From positions 1 through 34,280 of the forward strand of contig JASHOJ010000088.1 in NCBI GenBank assembly GCA_030041155.1: a DNA stretch of 34,280 nucleotides, read 5' to 3'. Below are positions 7,004 through 15,333 of this stretch, in pieces. The translations under genes were made by a program, and so were the position numbers. The notes beneath the pieces were generated by a model. The model saw nothing but the letters and a program-made list of their open reading frames with translations, was not told the origin of the DNA and searched no databases. The DNA comes from Candidatus Binataceae bacterium (lineage in GTDB: Bacteria > Desulfobacterota > Binatia > Binatales > Binataceae). Each line of letters begins with the position of its first letter. Position 1 is the first letter of the stretch.

Positions 7004-7945
7004 ATGATTACGGAAGTAAGGATTGGCTCGCGCCCGAGCAAGCTCGCGCTTGTGCAGGCAGAGATCGTGCGCTCGCAACTTTCGCCTCATCTGCCCGGCA
7101 CGCGCATTGTTATCGTCAAAATCAGCACCAGCGGGGATAAGCTTGCGACCGCCTCGCTCGCCAATGTCGGCGGCAAGGGCCTGTTTATCCGCGAGCTGGA
7201 ACAGGCGCTTGGGTCCGGCAAGATCGATCTGGCGGTGCACTCGATGAAGGATCTTCCGGCGGTTCTACCCGAACAATTCGAAATAGCGGCGGTGCCGCCG
7301 CGCGAGCTCAGCCACGACGTGATCGTCTCGCGCACCGGCGCCAACGTGGAGGATCTCGCTGCGGGCGCGCGAGTTGGAACCTCCTCGCAGCGGCGCCGTT
7401 TTCAGGCGCTGCGCAAAAACCCGCAGCTTGAGATTGCGCCGCTGCGCGGCAATGTCGATACGCGGGTGAGGACCGTTGCCGAGGACAAGCTGGACGCCGT
7501 AATTCTCGCTGCCGCCGGACTAAAGCGCCTGGGTGAGCTCGAAAATCTGAAGTACGCGATTCTCGACGAGCGGGATTTTATTCCCACCGGAGGTCAGGGC
7601 GCTCTGGCGGTCGAGTCGATGCGCGAACGCAGCGTGCTGGAACTGTCTGCCGCGCTTGCGCAAATCAGCGATCCGCGAAGCTGTCGCGAGACCGCGGCCG
7701 AACGCGCGTTCCTGGCGGCAATCGGCGCGTCATGTGTCACGCCGGTCGGGGTTCGAGCATCGGAGCGGCAATCTGGACTCTCGCTCCGCGCGATTCTGTT
7801 TTCCGCCGACGGCGTGCGCAGCCTCCACGAGGAACTCGACGCTCCCGCTGATTATTCACCGAGTCTCGCGGCCGCACAGGCGCTCGGAGCGAGCCTCGGC
7901 GAACGGATGCTGTCGCGCGGGGCGAAAGCGCTTATCGATGGATAA
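7004..7945 (+). CDS. hemC: Porphobilinogen deaminase (hydroxymethylbilane synthase)
   Basis: This 313-residue enzyme condenses four porphobilinogens to hydroxymethylbilane. Starting at the ATG at 7004 gives the standard N-terminus (VRIGSRPSKLALVQAE); the frame is open further upstream inside hemA, but that part has no family similarity. Seen are VGGKGLFIRELEQAL, HSMKDLP with the catalytic Asp83, GTSSQRRRFQAL, LRGNVDTRVR and PTGGQGALAVE. The dipyrromethane-cofactor cysteine is Cys244 in GASCVTPVGV; the flanking residues are less usual than the common GGC(Q/S)xPxG form. The stop overlaps the cobA-hemD start by 8 nt, which suggests translational coupling. Confidence 0.96.
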   Translation: MITEVRIGSRPSKLALVQAEIVRSQLSPHLPGTRIVIVKISTSGDKLATASLANVGGKGLFIRELEQALGSGKIDLAVHSMKDLPAVLPEQFEIAAVPPRELSHDVIVSRTGANVEDLAAGARVGTSSQRRRFQALRKNPQLEIAPLRGNVDTRVRTVAEDKLDAVILAAAGLKRLGELENLKYAILDERDFIPTGGQGALAVESMRERSVLELSAALAQISDPRSCRETAAERAFLAAIGASCVTPVGVRASERQSGLSLRAILFSADGVRSLHEELDAPADYSPSLAAAQALGASLGERMLSRGAKALIDG

Positions 7946-9503
7946 GGGGCGCGGCCGCGTTTACCTGGTCGGCGCCGGTCCCGGAGCGCCCGACCTTATT
8001 TCCCTCAGAGCGATTGACCGCCTGCGCAATGCGGACGTGGTGATTTACGATTATCTGGTCAGTCCCGAAGTTCTGCGGTTTGCACCGGAGTCAGCCGAGT
8101 TGATCTTCGCCGGCAGGCGGGGTGACAAGGGCGATCGAATCGAACAGGGCGCAATTAACCGGATGCTCATTGCTAGCGCGCGTCGGGGTCGCTCGGTGGT
8201 GCGCCTCAAAGGCGGCGATCCATTCATCTTCGGCCGCGGCGGTGAGGAGGCGCAGGCGCTTGCCGACGCCGGCATCGAGTTTGAGGTGGTGCCGGGCGTC
8301 AGCTCGGCAGTTGCGGCACCCGCCTTCGCGGGTATTCCACTGACGCATCGCCATTACGGGTCCTTCGTGACGTTCGTAACCGGCCACGAGGATGAATCAA
8401 AGGGCGCGGAAAGCACTGTGCCATGGAGCGATCTCGCGCGCGCGGCGCGCAGCCGCGGCACGCTGGTGATCCTGATGGCGACTGCGCGGATGCGATCGGT
8501 TCTTGCCCGGCTGGCCGCCTCGGGTATGCGGCCGGATACGCCCGCAGCCGCGGTGCAATGGGGAACAACCGCGGCGCAAGTCACAATTCTTGCCACGGTC
8601 GGCACGCTGGCCGAGCAATGCGAGGCTGCGAAGCTCGGCGCGCCTACCGTGGTTGTAGTCGGCGAGGCAGCGGCGCTTCGTGAGAAGCTCAAGTGGTTCG
8701 AAGCGATGCCGCTGTTCGGAAAAAGAATCGTGATCACGCGCACTCGCGTGGCGGCTGCCGATTTCGCTCAGAAGCTGCGCGCGCTCGGCGCCGACGCGAT
8801 CGAATTTCCCACTATCGAGATTGCGCCGCCTTCGAGTTACTCAGCGCTGGACGGCGCGCTCGAGCGGCTTAATCAATTCGATTGGATAGTCTTCACCAGC
8901 GCGACTGGTGTCGAACGGTTTATCGATCGGATGCGCACGCTCGGGCATGACCTGCGGGCGCTTTCGCACGCTTCGCTGTGCGCGATCGGACCCGCAACCG
9001 CGTCGGCGCTTGCCACCTATGCGCTTCGGGTGGCGACCATTCCGTCGGAGTATCGCGCGGAAGCGATCATCCCGGCTATCGGCAAGCGGCGAGTTCGCGG
9101 AGCGCGATTTCTCATTCCGCGCGCTCAGGTTGCGCGCGAAGTTTTGCCTCAAGAACTGCGCGCCGCCGGCGCGAAGCTGGTGGAAGTCGCTTCTGTCTAC
9201 CGTACCGTCAAGCCGCGGCACGCCGATACCGCGCGTATTCGGGCGATGGCGTCATCGGGCCAGATAGATCTCGTGGTCCTTACCAGCTCCAGCACGGCTG
9301 AGAATTTTGCCGAGATGGTTGGAAGCGCCGCAAAAGGACTGAAGGCCGCGGCGATCGGACCGATAACCGCCGAAACCGCGAAAGATTGCGGGTTCCTAGT
9401 AAAAGTACAGCCCGAAGAATACACGACCGCGAGCCTGCTCGACGCGATATTTGCCTATTTCAGAACCGAGCCCCAGCCTCACGTCCGCAGACACTCCAGT
9501 TGA
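7938..9503 (+). CDS. cobA-hemD: Fused uroporphyrinogen-III C-methyltransferase / uroporphyrinogen-III synthase
   Basis: A 521-residue two-domain enzyme. Residues 1 to about 245 are a SUMT (CobA), which methylates uroporphyrinogen III at C2 and C7 with SAM to make precorrin-2: VYLVGAGPGAPDLISLRAIDRL, VVRLKGGDPFIFGRGGEEAQAL, the VVPGVSSAVAAPAFAGIPLTHR block and the APTVVVVGEAAAL end. Residues about 255-521 are HemD, which closes hydroxymethylbilane to uroporphyrinogen III: GKRIVITRTRVAAADFAQKLRALGAD, FDWIVFTSATGVERF, and LVVLTSSSTAENF. The fusion puts the product of one half next to the site that uses it. The ATG at 7938 overlaps the hemC end; the open frame upstream of it is only an out-of-frame reading of hemC. 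Confidence 0.95.
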   Translation: MDKGRGRVYLVGAGPGAPDLISLRAIDRLRNADVVIYDYLVSPEVLRFAPESAELIFAGRRGDKGDRIEQGAINRMLIASARRGRSVVRLKGGDPFIFGRGGEEAQALADAGIEFEVVPGVSSAVAAPAFAGIPLTHRHYGSFVTFVTGHEDESKGAESTVPWSDLARAARSRGTLVILMATARMRSVLARLAASGMRPDTPAAAVQWGTTAAQVTILATVGTLAEQCEAAKLGAPTVVVVGEAAALREKLKWFEAMPLFGKRIVITRTRVAAADFAQKLRALGADAIEFPTIEIAPPSSYSALDGALERLNQFDWIVFTSATGVERFIDRMRTLGHDLRALSHASLCAIGPATASALATYALRVATIPSEYRAEAIIPAIGKRRVRGARFLIPRAQVAREVLPQELRAAGAKLVEVASVYRTVKPRHADTARIRAMASSGQIDLVVLTSSSTAENFAEMVGSAAKGLKAAAIGPITAETAKDCGFLVKVQPEEYTTASLLDAIFAYFRTEPQPHVRRHSS

Positions 9504-9586
9504 AAACGGAAATAGCGGCGCTATCGAAAGCCGTGAAAGATTCTTCTGGCGGCTTAGCCGCAGCTTCTATAGAGGCTGAGAAGCGA

Positions 9587-9592
9587 TATAAT
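9587..9592 (+). promoter_or_regulatory. Perfect -10 box immediately upstream of hemB
   Basis: TATAAT ends 10 nt before the hemB ATG. Initiation 6-8 nt after it would give a leader of about 3-5 nt, and no ribosome-binding site is present, so hemB may be made from its own nearly leaderless transcript besides read-through from hemD. The -35 region is poor. The rest of the 99-nt hemD-hemB gap shows nothing else. Confidence 0.45.
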
Positions 9593-9602
9593 TCTTTACC
9601 CG

Positions 9603-10571
9603 ATGGCATTTCCTATCCATAGACCCCGGCGGCTGAGGCGTACTGAGACGCTGCGCAGGATGGTTCGCGAGACCCGTCTGTGCGCGGATAATCTCGTTCA
9701 GCCGCTCTTTGTATGCCCCGGACGCGGGGTAAGCCGGCCCGTCGCTTCGATGCCCGGCGTCGCTCAGAGGTCAGTCGACAATGTCGTCGTGGAGGCCCGC
9801 GAAATCGCCGCAGCCGGTGTTCCTGCGGTGATCCTTTTCGGTATTCCCGAACGCAAGGATCCGCAGGGTAGCGAGGCTTGGAATGACGATGCCGAGGTTC
9901 AGCGTGCAATCCGCGAGATCAAGGAGCGAGTCCCCAGACTAACCGTAATAACCGACGTATGCCTGTGCGAGTACACCGATCATGGGCATTGCGGCGTGGT
10001 TGCGGGCGGTGACGTCGATAACGACGCCACACTGGAACTGTTGGTCCGCGAGGCGCTCTCGCACGCTCGGGCAGGGGCGGATATCGTCGCTCCGTCGGAC
10101 ATGATGGACGGACGCGTCGGCGCCATCCGCGGCGCACTCGATCAAAGCGGCTTCGCCCGCGTCGCGATCATGGCGTATTCGGCCAAATTCGCATCGGCGT
10201 TTTACGGGCCATTTAGGGATGCGGCCGAATCGGCTCCGAAGTTCGGCGATCGGCGCTCATATCAGATGGATCCGCCCAATGGCGACGAGGCGATGCGGGA
10301 AGTCGCACTCGATATCGAAGAAGGCGCGGATATCGTGATGGTTAAGCCGGCACTGGCGTACCTCGATCTAATCTGGCGCGTGAAACACGAGTTTAACGTG
10401 CCGGTCGCTGCCTACAACGTGTCGGGGGAATACTCTATGCTTCGTGCGGCCGGGCTCAACGGATGGATCGAGGAGGATCGCGCGATCAAAGAAGTGCTGA
10501 CCTCGATTCGCCGCGCCGGCGCCGATCTGATTCTCACCTATTTCGCAAAAGAACTGGCGGCACATCTCTAG
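9603..10571 (+). CDS. hemB: Delta-aminolevulinic acid dehydratase (porphobilinogen synthase)
   Basis: This 322-residue enzyme condenses two 5-aminolevulinates to porphobilinogen. The start fits the family N-terminus ([20 protein letters not shown]). The catalytic metal site is the zinc type: [14 protein letters not shown] gives Cys120, Cys122 and Cys130. The Schiff-base lysines are Lys195 ([17 protein letters not shown]) and Lys248 ([10 protein letters not shown]), and [13 protein letters not shown] follows. Length is normal. It closes the cluster, 99 nt after hemD, so the run from glutamyl-tRNA to uroporphyrinogen III is complete except for glutamate-semialdehyde aminomutase (hemL), which is not in the window. 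Confidence 0.97.
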   Translation: MAFPIHRPRRLRRTETLRRMVRETRLCADNLVQPLFVCPGRGVSRPVASMPGVAQRSVDNVVVEAREIAAAGVPAVILFGIPERKDPQGSEAWNDDAEVQRAIREIKERVPRLTVITDVCLCEYTDHGHCGVVAGGDVDNDATLELLVREALSHARAGADIVAPSDMMDGRVGAIRGALDQSGFARVAIMAYSAKFASAFYGPFRDAAESAPKFGDRRSYQMDPPNGDEAMREVALDIEEGADIVMVKPALAYLDLIWRVKHEFNVPVAAYNVSGEYSMLRAAGLNGWIEEDRAIKEVLTSIRRAGADLILTYFAKELAAHL

Positions 10572-10734
10572 GACAGCGGGATTAGGCCTCTTCAAACCGG
10601 TCGCAAACTCGACCTGCTGTTTGTATGAGGCCGCTTACTTTACATCGCGGGTCGCATATGCTGTTCTGACTCAGTTCGGACTCCGAAATCGCTCGCAACG
10701 GCGTTCGGAAGTTAAGTTCGAGGGAAGGGGCCGC

Positions 10735-12654
10735 ATGCCGCGCGCGTTCAGTTTTGGTCGCAGGCGCTTACTTGCTCAAACTCCCGGCCCGATATTCGCC
10801 GCCATCCTGTTGTGCTTTCTCAGCTTCTCGATAACCGCATGCGGCGGTCATGCGCGCGCCTTTTCCCGCCTCCGAAAAAAGAATGCGGTTTACGGAAGCG
10901 TAGTAAACGGGTCTGTGCCCGTCTCGGGCGCGCGCGTTACACTGTACGCGTCGGGCGACAGCGGTTACGGGTCAGGCGCGGTGGCTATCGGCAGTGCGAT
11001 AGCCGATCGATCTGGCAGCTATGCGATTCCATACAAAGCGCCAAAAATGCCGGAGCTGTTCTATGTCGTCGCGGCCGGCGGAGATACGGGCGCAGGCGCC
11101 AACTCTGCCATTAAGATGCTGGCGGTCGCGGGCGAATCGAACGCCTTGTCCGATTCCGTGACAATAAATGAGTTTACGACGGTCGCGAGCGAATGGGCGC
11201 TGCGGCCGTTCATCGATCCCACCGGCGCGATTATCGGCGCACCGGCAAGCAACATAACCGGACTCAAGAATTCGGTGACCGCGCTTCTCGCCAATCTGAC
11301 CGACCCGAACACAGGAGGCCCGGGTGCTCTTCTGCGAAGCGTCGCCGATACTTGTGGAACCGGATCGCCGGCGAAGAACTGCGGAGCGCTCGAGCAGATG
11401 AACTCGCTGGCGAATATTCTCGCAAGTTGCGTAAGCTCTGCTTCGGGATCATCGCGATGCGCAACTCTGTTCGCTGACGCTACGCCATATGCGGGATCTG
11501 CTCCGGCCGACACTCTGGCGGCGGCCGCCGAGATCGCGCGAAATCCTGAACACAAGGTGGGCGCGCTGTTCGGATTGCAGGCGGCCACGCGGCCGTTTAC
11601 GCCCGTATCGAGTTCACCGCCGCAAAGCTTCGTCGTTGCGCTGAACTTTTCTCCGCATGGCGCGTCATTGGACGAGCCGGTGGCGCTGGCTATCGATGCG
11701 CTCGGCAACGTCTGGACGGCCAATACTCGCGGCAATAGTGCAAGCGAGCTGACAGCCTCCAGCGGCTATAGCGTCGGGCGAAGCTTCGCTCCAGCCGGCG
11801 CACGGATTCTCGCTCCGACCGGGCTTGCATTCGATCGCTCCGGCAACCTGTTTATCGCGAATGACGGAAAGCGCGATGCACGCGGCAGCGTCAGCGAATT
11901 GACGGCTCGAAGCGGGTATAGCGAGGGGCTGAACTTCTCGCCAAAGGACGCGTATATGTACCAGCCCTTTGCAATCGCGCTCGACAACGCTTCCAACGTA
12001 TGGGTCGTGAATTCGGAGAGCGGTGTAACCGAGTTGACCGCGGCGAGTTCCTATTCTCAAGGACAGATCTTCGATCCCGAAGATGCTTCTCTTTCGACCC
12101 CGACCGCAATTGCGATCGACCGCGCCTCCAATGTCTGGGTCACAAACTATTACGGCCAGAGCGTGAGCGAACTGCTTGCCGCGCGCGGTTATGATTCGGG
12201 CCGAACTTTTACTGCAAAAAGCGCGAGGTTTTACTTTCCGGGCGCGCTGGCGCTGGACAATTCCGGCGATATCTGGGTCGCGAATTATCTTGGCGACAGC
12301 GTTAGCGAATTGACGGCCGCGGGCAGTTATGCGGGAGCTCTAAATGTTTCGCCCGCCGCCGCGGAGGTGCACGAACCCGCTTCTCTGGTCTTGGATGGCG
12401 CTTCCAATGTCTGGGAGGTCAATTGCGCGGGTCGCAGCGTTAGCGAACTGCCATCCGGATGCTCCACCTCGCAGTGCGCGGGAAGGAAGTATGCTCCGCC
12501 AGGCAGCGGACTTGCCTCGCCGTATGCGTTGGCAGCGGATGCGTCGGGAAATCTTTGGATCGCTAACTTCAGCGGCGACAGTATAACGGAATTCGTTGGA
12601 AGCGCGGCGCCGGTCCGAACCCCGATTGTTCCGGGCGGCCCGGCGACACCCTGA
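10735..12654 (+). CDS. Lipoprotein with Ig-like N-domain and NHL/Vgb-type beta-propeller
   Basis: A 639-residue exported protein. GAGGGAAGGGG precedes the ATG at 10735, preferred to an upstream in-frame start at 10621. The N-terminus has a basic stretch, a hydrophobic run and the lipobox SITAC (Cys36), so it is probably a lipoprotein. Residues about 50-100 (AVYGSVVNGSVPVSGARVTLYASG... GSYAIPYKA) resemble a carboxypeptidase-regulatory-like beta-sandwich. A helical or poorly conserved middle follows. From about residue 310 seven repeats of roughly 42 residues occur, each with a PxALAxDxxGNVWxAN core then SVSELTAASGYS, typical of NHL or virginiamycin-lyase-like propellers. Seven repeats fit a closed seven-bladed propeller. 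The function is unknown; such proteins bind partners or glycans at the cell surface. It converges on the next gene with a 14-nt gap. Confidence 0.82.
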   Translation: MPRAFSFGRRRLLAQTPGPIFAAILLCFLSFSITACGGHARAFSRLRKKNAVYGSVVNGSVPVSGARVTLYASGDSGYGSGAVAIGSAIADRSGSYAIPYKAPKMPELFYVVAAGGDTGAGANSAIKMLAVAGESNALSDSVTINEFTTVASEWALRPFIDPTGAIIGAPASNITGLKNSVTALLANLTDPNTGGPGALLRSVADTCGTGSPAKNCGALEQMNSLANILASCVSSASGSSRCATLFADATPYAGSAPADTLAAAAEIARNPEHKVGALFGLQAATRPFTPVSSSPPQSFVVALNFSPHGASLDEPVALAIDALGNVWTANTRGNSASELTASSGYSVGRSFAPAGARILAPTGLAFDRSGNLFIANDGKRDARGSVSELTARSGYSEGLNFSPKDAYMYQPFAIALDNASNVWVVNSESGVTELTAASSYSQGQIFDPEDASLSTPTAIAIDRASNVWVTNYYGQSVSELLAARGYDSGRTFTAKSARFYFPGALALDNSGDIWVANYLGDSVSELTAAGSYAGALNVSPAAAEVHEPASLVLDGASNVWEVNCAGRSVSELPSGCSTSQCAGRKYAPPGSGLASPYALAADASGNLWIANFSGDSITEFVGSAAPVRTPIVPGGPATP

Positions 12655-12668
12655 ACGCCGGCGCGCTG

Positions 12669-13436
12669 TCAGCGGCCTTTGTCCCTGATATTTTTCTCGT
12701 ACCACGGGCGCATTGCCCCCAGCGCGCGCGCCTGATGGTACGCTAGTTCGCGATCCGGGTACCGATACTTAGGGCCAATCACACATGCCGCTCGCGCGTG
12801 GCATCGCGGCGCGCAATCCGCTTCCGATTCGACTCGATAGGTCAGGCATCGGGGAATATCCCATCCCGAGGGAAACGCGACCGCGCCCACCGGGCATGCA
12901 GCGATACAGGAACGCGTGGTGCACGACGGACAAGGATCGAAACCGGCCGCATCTCCAGGATCGTCTATAAGTTCATCGATTAGCAGCGCGGCCCGAAACG
13001 CGATCCACGGACCGAATGTCGGATGCACAAGCACGCCCAGGATGCTCGGGCCTGCGAGTCCAGCCGCTTTTCCTAGCTCGATAAAATTGAGCGCCCGGCT
13101 GTCGTTCATGAACGGATAGAAGACCCGCGCGCCGGGCACGAGCGGCGCGATTTCACGATCGACAATCTGTCGTGTGAAGTCGTCGAGCGGATTCGCGCGG
13201 TCGCGCCATCCAGCATGCGCGTCGGCGAAGCGTTCGAACGCATTCCAAAACGAGCCGCCGCCATTTGCGATCACGACTATCGACTTGGCGCCCGGCGCAA
13301 CCGCGCCCGTGCGATATGGCGTGGTGACCGCGCTATCATAGCGCGCTGCGGAGGTCGCGGCGGCGAGATTCAGTCCATAGGGAGCGCCGGCCCGGCGAAC
13401 CTTGTCGAGAAGCGCGGACTTGATTGGCTGCGTCAC
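12669..13436 (-). CDS. 4Fe-4S cluster protein, QueG/ferredoxin-related
   Basis: A 255-residue protein if started at the GTG at 13436, 20 nt after the HAD gene stop; GAGGAG lies 12 nt upstream. An earlier in-frame start inside the HAD gene is possible but that sequence is not family-like. The C-terminal part holds PCPSCTTRSCIAACPVGAVAF, a CxxCxxxxCxxxCP iron-sulfur motif, followed by CLTYRVESEADCAPRCHARAACVIG with four more cysteines that could bind a second cluster. The N-terminal half includes an AKSIVVIANGGGSFWNAF segment and a VHPTFGPWIAFRAALLIDE block, as in the reductase-type Fe-S proteins related to epoxyqueuosine reductase. The corrinoid-binding core of QueG is not obvious, so I do not assign that reaction. 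It follows the HAD hydrolase gene on the same strand. Confidence 0.6.
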   Translation of the reverse strand: MTQPIKSALLDKVRRAGAPYGLNLAAATSAARYDSAVTTPYRTGAVAPGAKSIVVIANGGGSFWNAFERFADAHAGWRDRANPLDDFTRQIVDREIAPLVPGARVFYPFMNDSRALNFIELGKAAGLAGPSILGVLVHPTFGPWIAFRAALLIDELIDDPGDAAGFDPCPSCTTRSCIAACPVGAVAFPSGWDIPRCLTYRVESEADCAPRCHARAACVIGPKYRYPDRELAYHQARALGAMRPWYEKNIRDKGR

Positions 13437-13455
13437 CGCGCGATGCGCCTCCTCG

Positions 13456-14214
13456 TCAGCATCCCAGCCGATCCGGCAATTCCGCCAAATCGGCGATTTC
13501 GATCTCCGGCGCAGGAATTCCTTCGGGAAACGGCTTGCTACGTTTGTTGATCCACGCCACGTGGATTCCCGCCCGCTTCGCTCCCAGCACATCTTCATGC
13601 GGAGTATCGCCGACGAACAGCGCCTCGTCCGCGCCAAGTCCGAGCGCGGCCAGCACGTGGGTGAAGATCTTCGGATTCGGTTTGCGCAAGCCGAGCTCGG
13701 CGGAAATGACGATCACGTCGAACAGATCGCGCACGCCCGTGTCGAGCATGATCGCATGTCCGGTGGCGCTGTCATCGAAGTTCGAGAGCAGCGCCAGCCG
13801 GTAATGCCGATGCAGCTTGCGGATTGCCTCGATTCGCGCGGCCGGTGCGGCGGTTACCGACCGGACCCGCGCCATATGCGTGCTGCGCAATTCCTCCGCC
13901 AGGCTCGCGACGCGCGCTCTCTCCACGCCTATCCGGTCTAGGGTGCGCGTGAAGCGCTCAAGGCAGGTGACTTCGATCTCGTGCTTTACCTTGCTCGCGT
14001 AGATTTCCTCCTGGACCTTGCTGTAGGTGTCCATGAAGATTTCGCGATCGAAGTTTGCAAGCGCGCGTTCAAGAATCGGAAACAGCAGCGGAGTGGTGCT
14101 GCGGAACTCTCTTCCGCGCCAGCTTACCAGTTCGAGCAGGCTCGGGTTCCAAGTGACGAGCGTATCGAACAGGTCGATTATGATGGCTTTGAAGCGCGGG
14201 TCAGCCACGAGCAC
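13456..14214 (-). CDS. HAD-superfamily hydrolase (dehalogenase-like)
   Basis: A 252-residue HAD hydrolase. Motif I is IIIDLFDTL (nucleophile Asp14), motif II ALLSNFDDS, motif III the Lys of GLRKPNPKIF, and motif IV FVGDTPHEDVLGAKRAG. The cap (about 20-110) is helical. In motif I the +2 position is Phe16, where phosphatases of the family carry an Asp acid/base; this is the pattern of haloacid dehalogenase-like members, so phosphatase activity should not be assumed. The start is a GTG at 14214, overlapping the end of the DUF4149 gene by 14 nt, so the two are likely translationally coupled. The substrate is unknown. Confidence 0.88.
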   Translation of the reverse strand: MLVADPRFKAIIIDLFDTLVTWNPSLLELVSWRGREFRSTTPLLFPILERALANFDREIFMDTYSKVQEEIYASKVKHEIEVTCLERFTRTLDRIGVERARVASLAEELRSTHMARVRSVTAAPAARIEAIRKLHRHYRLALLSNFDDSATGHAIMLDTGVRDLFDVIVISAELGLRKPNPKIFTHVLAALGLGADEALFVGDTPHEDVLGAKRAGIHVAWINKRSKPFPEGIPAPEIEIADLAELPDRLGC

Positions 14215-14671
14215 TCAATGCTCCGGCGGTTCCGAAAATCGCGGCCAGATTCAAAAGCAGCACGGCGCCGTTCAAGTAAACCGAGAGCTTGTGCAGATGG
14301 TCAAACTCCGCCTTTTGCGCTGGGTCGGGATTTTGCTGCTCGGCAACTCCGCGGATTGCGTCCACCTGCGGCCGCACGACCGCTCCCGCATAGAAGGTGA
14401 TTCCAAGCGCAATCGCGAGCACGATCACGGTCGCGCCCCACCATAGCCGCGGCACGCGAACTGCCGTGAAGTAGATCGCGAGCGCCAGCGCCACAATTCC
14501 CGCGCCATAGCCGAGCGCGTAATAGCGCGGAAAGATCGTATGCACGACCTTGCCCGCCTCCGCTATTGGCAGCCGGGTGAAAATCACCGGCGCGGTGAAA
14601 AACGAAAAGAAAACGATGCCGCCAAGCCAGCAGGCGAGGCTCAGGAGGTAAAAGAACAGCGCGACAATCAT
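14201..14671 (-). CDS. DUF4149 family membrane protein
   Basis: A 156-residue membrane protein with four predicted transmembrane helices: residues 3-25 (VALFFYLLSLACWLGGIVFFSFF), about 52-70, about 76-97, and 131-150 (LSVYLNGAVLLLNLAAIFG). The cytoplasmic or periplasmic loop between helices 3 and 4 contains DPAQKAEFDHLHKLSV, the conserved His-Lys-Leu-Ser end of the DUF4149/TMEM205-like family. The family's function is not known. The ATG at 14671 has no clear ribosome-binding site. The gene overlaps the HAD hydrolase start. Confidence 0.85.
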   Translation of the reverse strand: MIVALFFYLLSLACWLGGIVFFSFFTAPVIFTRLPIAEAGKVVHTIFPRYYALGYGAGIVALALAIYFTAVRVPRLWWGATVIVLAIALGITFYAGAVVRPQVDAIRGVAEQQNPDPAQKAEFDHLHKLSVYLNGAVLLLNLAAIFGTAGALSARG

Positions 14672-14756
14672 CAGGAAATCTTCGGAGCAAGTTCCTCCGC
14701 CCCCGCCGCCCGCAAGACTCTCAATCCGGCGCTCTCGATCGCTTGGGTCATGATGC

Positions 14757-15185
14757 TCAATTCAGCCAGGTCTTGCGCGCGCCAGGCAGCGGCTGCCGTC
14801 CCATGAAGCCGCTATCAACCGGGTGCCATGCCTCGATGCTTTTCTCGCCAAATTGCCAGCACAGGAACGCTACTTCGCCGCCATTGTCGAACGGAAAATC
14901 CACCAGACCCTGGTCGATGTCCTTGAGCAGGCATCCGAATTCCTCGATTTGCTCGACAGCCTGCGCCATTTTTGTGCTGGGCTCATCAAGTTCCGGATAG
15001 CGTTCTACAAGCTCCTGCAGCGAAGACTTGCTGACCAGCTCGCCGGTTGCCCTGAGCTCGCCGAGCCGGTTGCGCACAAAAGTCGCGCTGACCATCAGGT
15101 CCCGCACGATAAGCTCCAGGGTCGGGATCAGCCGATTGGCCTGTTCAGCGCTAAATAGCTTTGGATAGCGTTTAGGCACGCTCAC
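14757..15185 (-). CDS. DUF2203 family protein
   Basis: A 142-residue soluble protein with two helices in the first 75 residues (FSAEQANRLIPTLELIVRDLM; LQELVERYPELDEPSTKMAQAVEQIEEFG) and the diagnostic C-terminal block LLKDIDQGLVDFPFDNGGEVAFLCWQFGEKSIEAWHPVDSGFMGRQPL of DUF2203. Function unknown; a metal-binding role has been guessed from conserved Asp, Cys and His residues, but nothing here tests it. The start is a GTG at 15185, with GAGG just upstream; an in-frame GTG two codons on is equally possible. It is divergent from lon and 85 nt upstream of the DUF4149 gene. Confidence 0.85.
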   Translation of the reverse strand: MSVPKRYPKLFSAEQANRLIPTLELIVRDLMVSATFVRNRLGELRATGELVSKSSLQELVERYPELDEPSTKMAQAVEQIEEFGCLLKDIDQGLVDFPFDNGGEVAFLCWQFGEKSIEAWHPVDSGFMGRQPLPGARKTWLN

Positions 15186-15253
15186 CTCGACAGTGGCGCA
15201 CAGCCAGGGTCGTGGTTACCTTCTAATCCGGAGGCTGCTTGCGAGCCCGGTAC

Positions 15254-15266
15254 CCGTATACTACGG
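15254..15266 (+). promoter_or_regulatory. Small palindrome with -10-like core upstream of lon
   Basis: CCGTATACTACGG is an inverted repeat of CCGTA arms whose centre contains TATACT, a plausible -10 element, 67 nt before the lon ATG. No matching -35 is seen at 17 nt; the nearby CTTGCGA vaguely resembles a heat-shock -35 but the spacing is short. This lies in the 148-nt divergent lon/DUF2203 gap. Confidence 0.25.
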
Positions 15267-15333
15267 TAAATTCCGGACTGGGTGGAAGTGACGGGCGGCG
15301 GCGTGCCCTCCCTAGCGAGGTTTCAATCATCCA

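Noticed and set aside
7656..7937. Upstream extension of cobA-hemD
   Set aside because: It overlaps hemC out of frame; the SUMT domain starts at the ATG at 7938.
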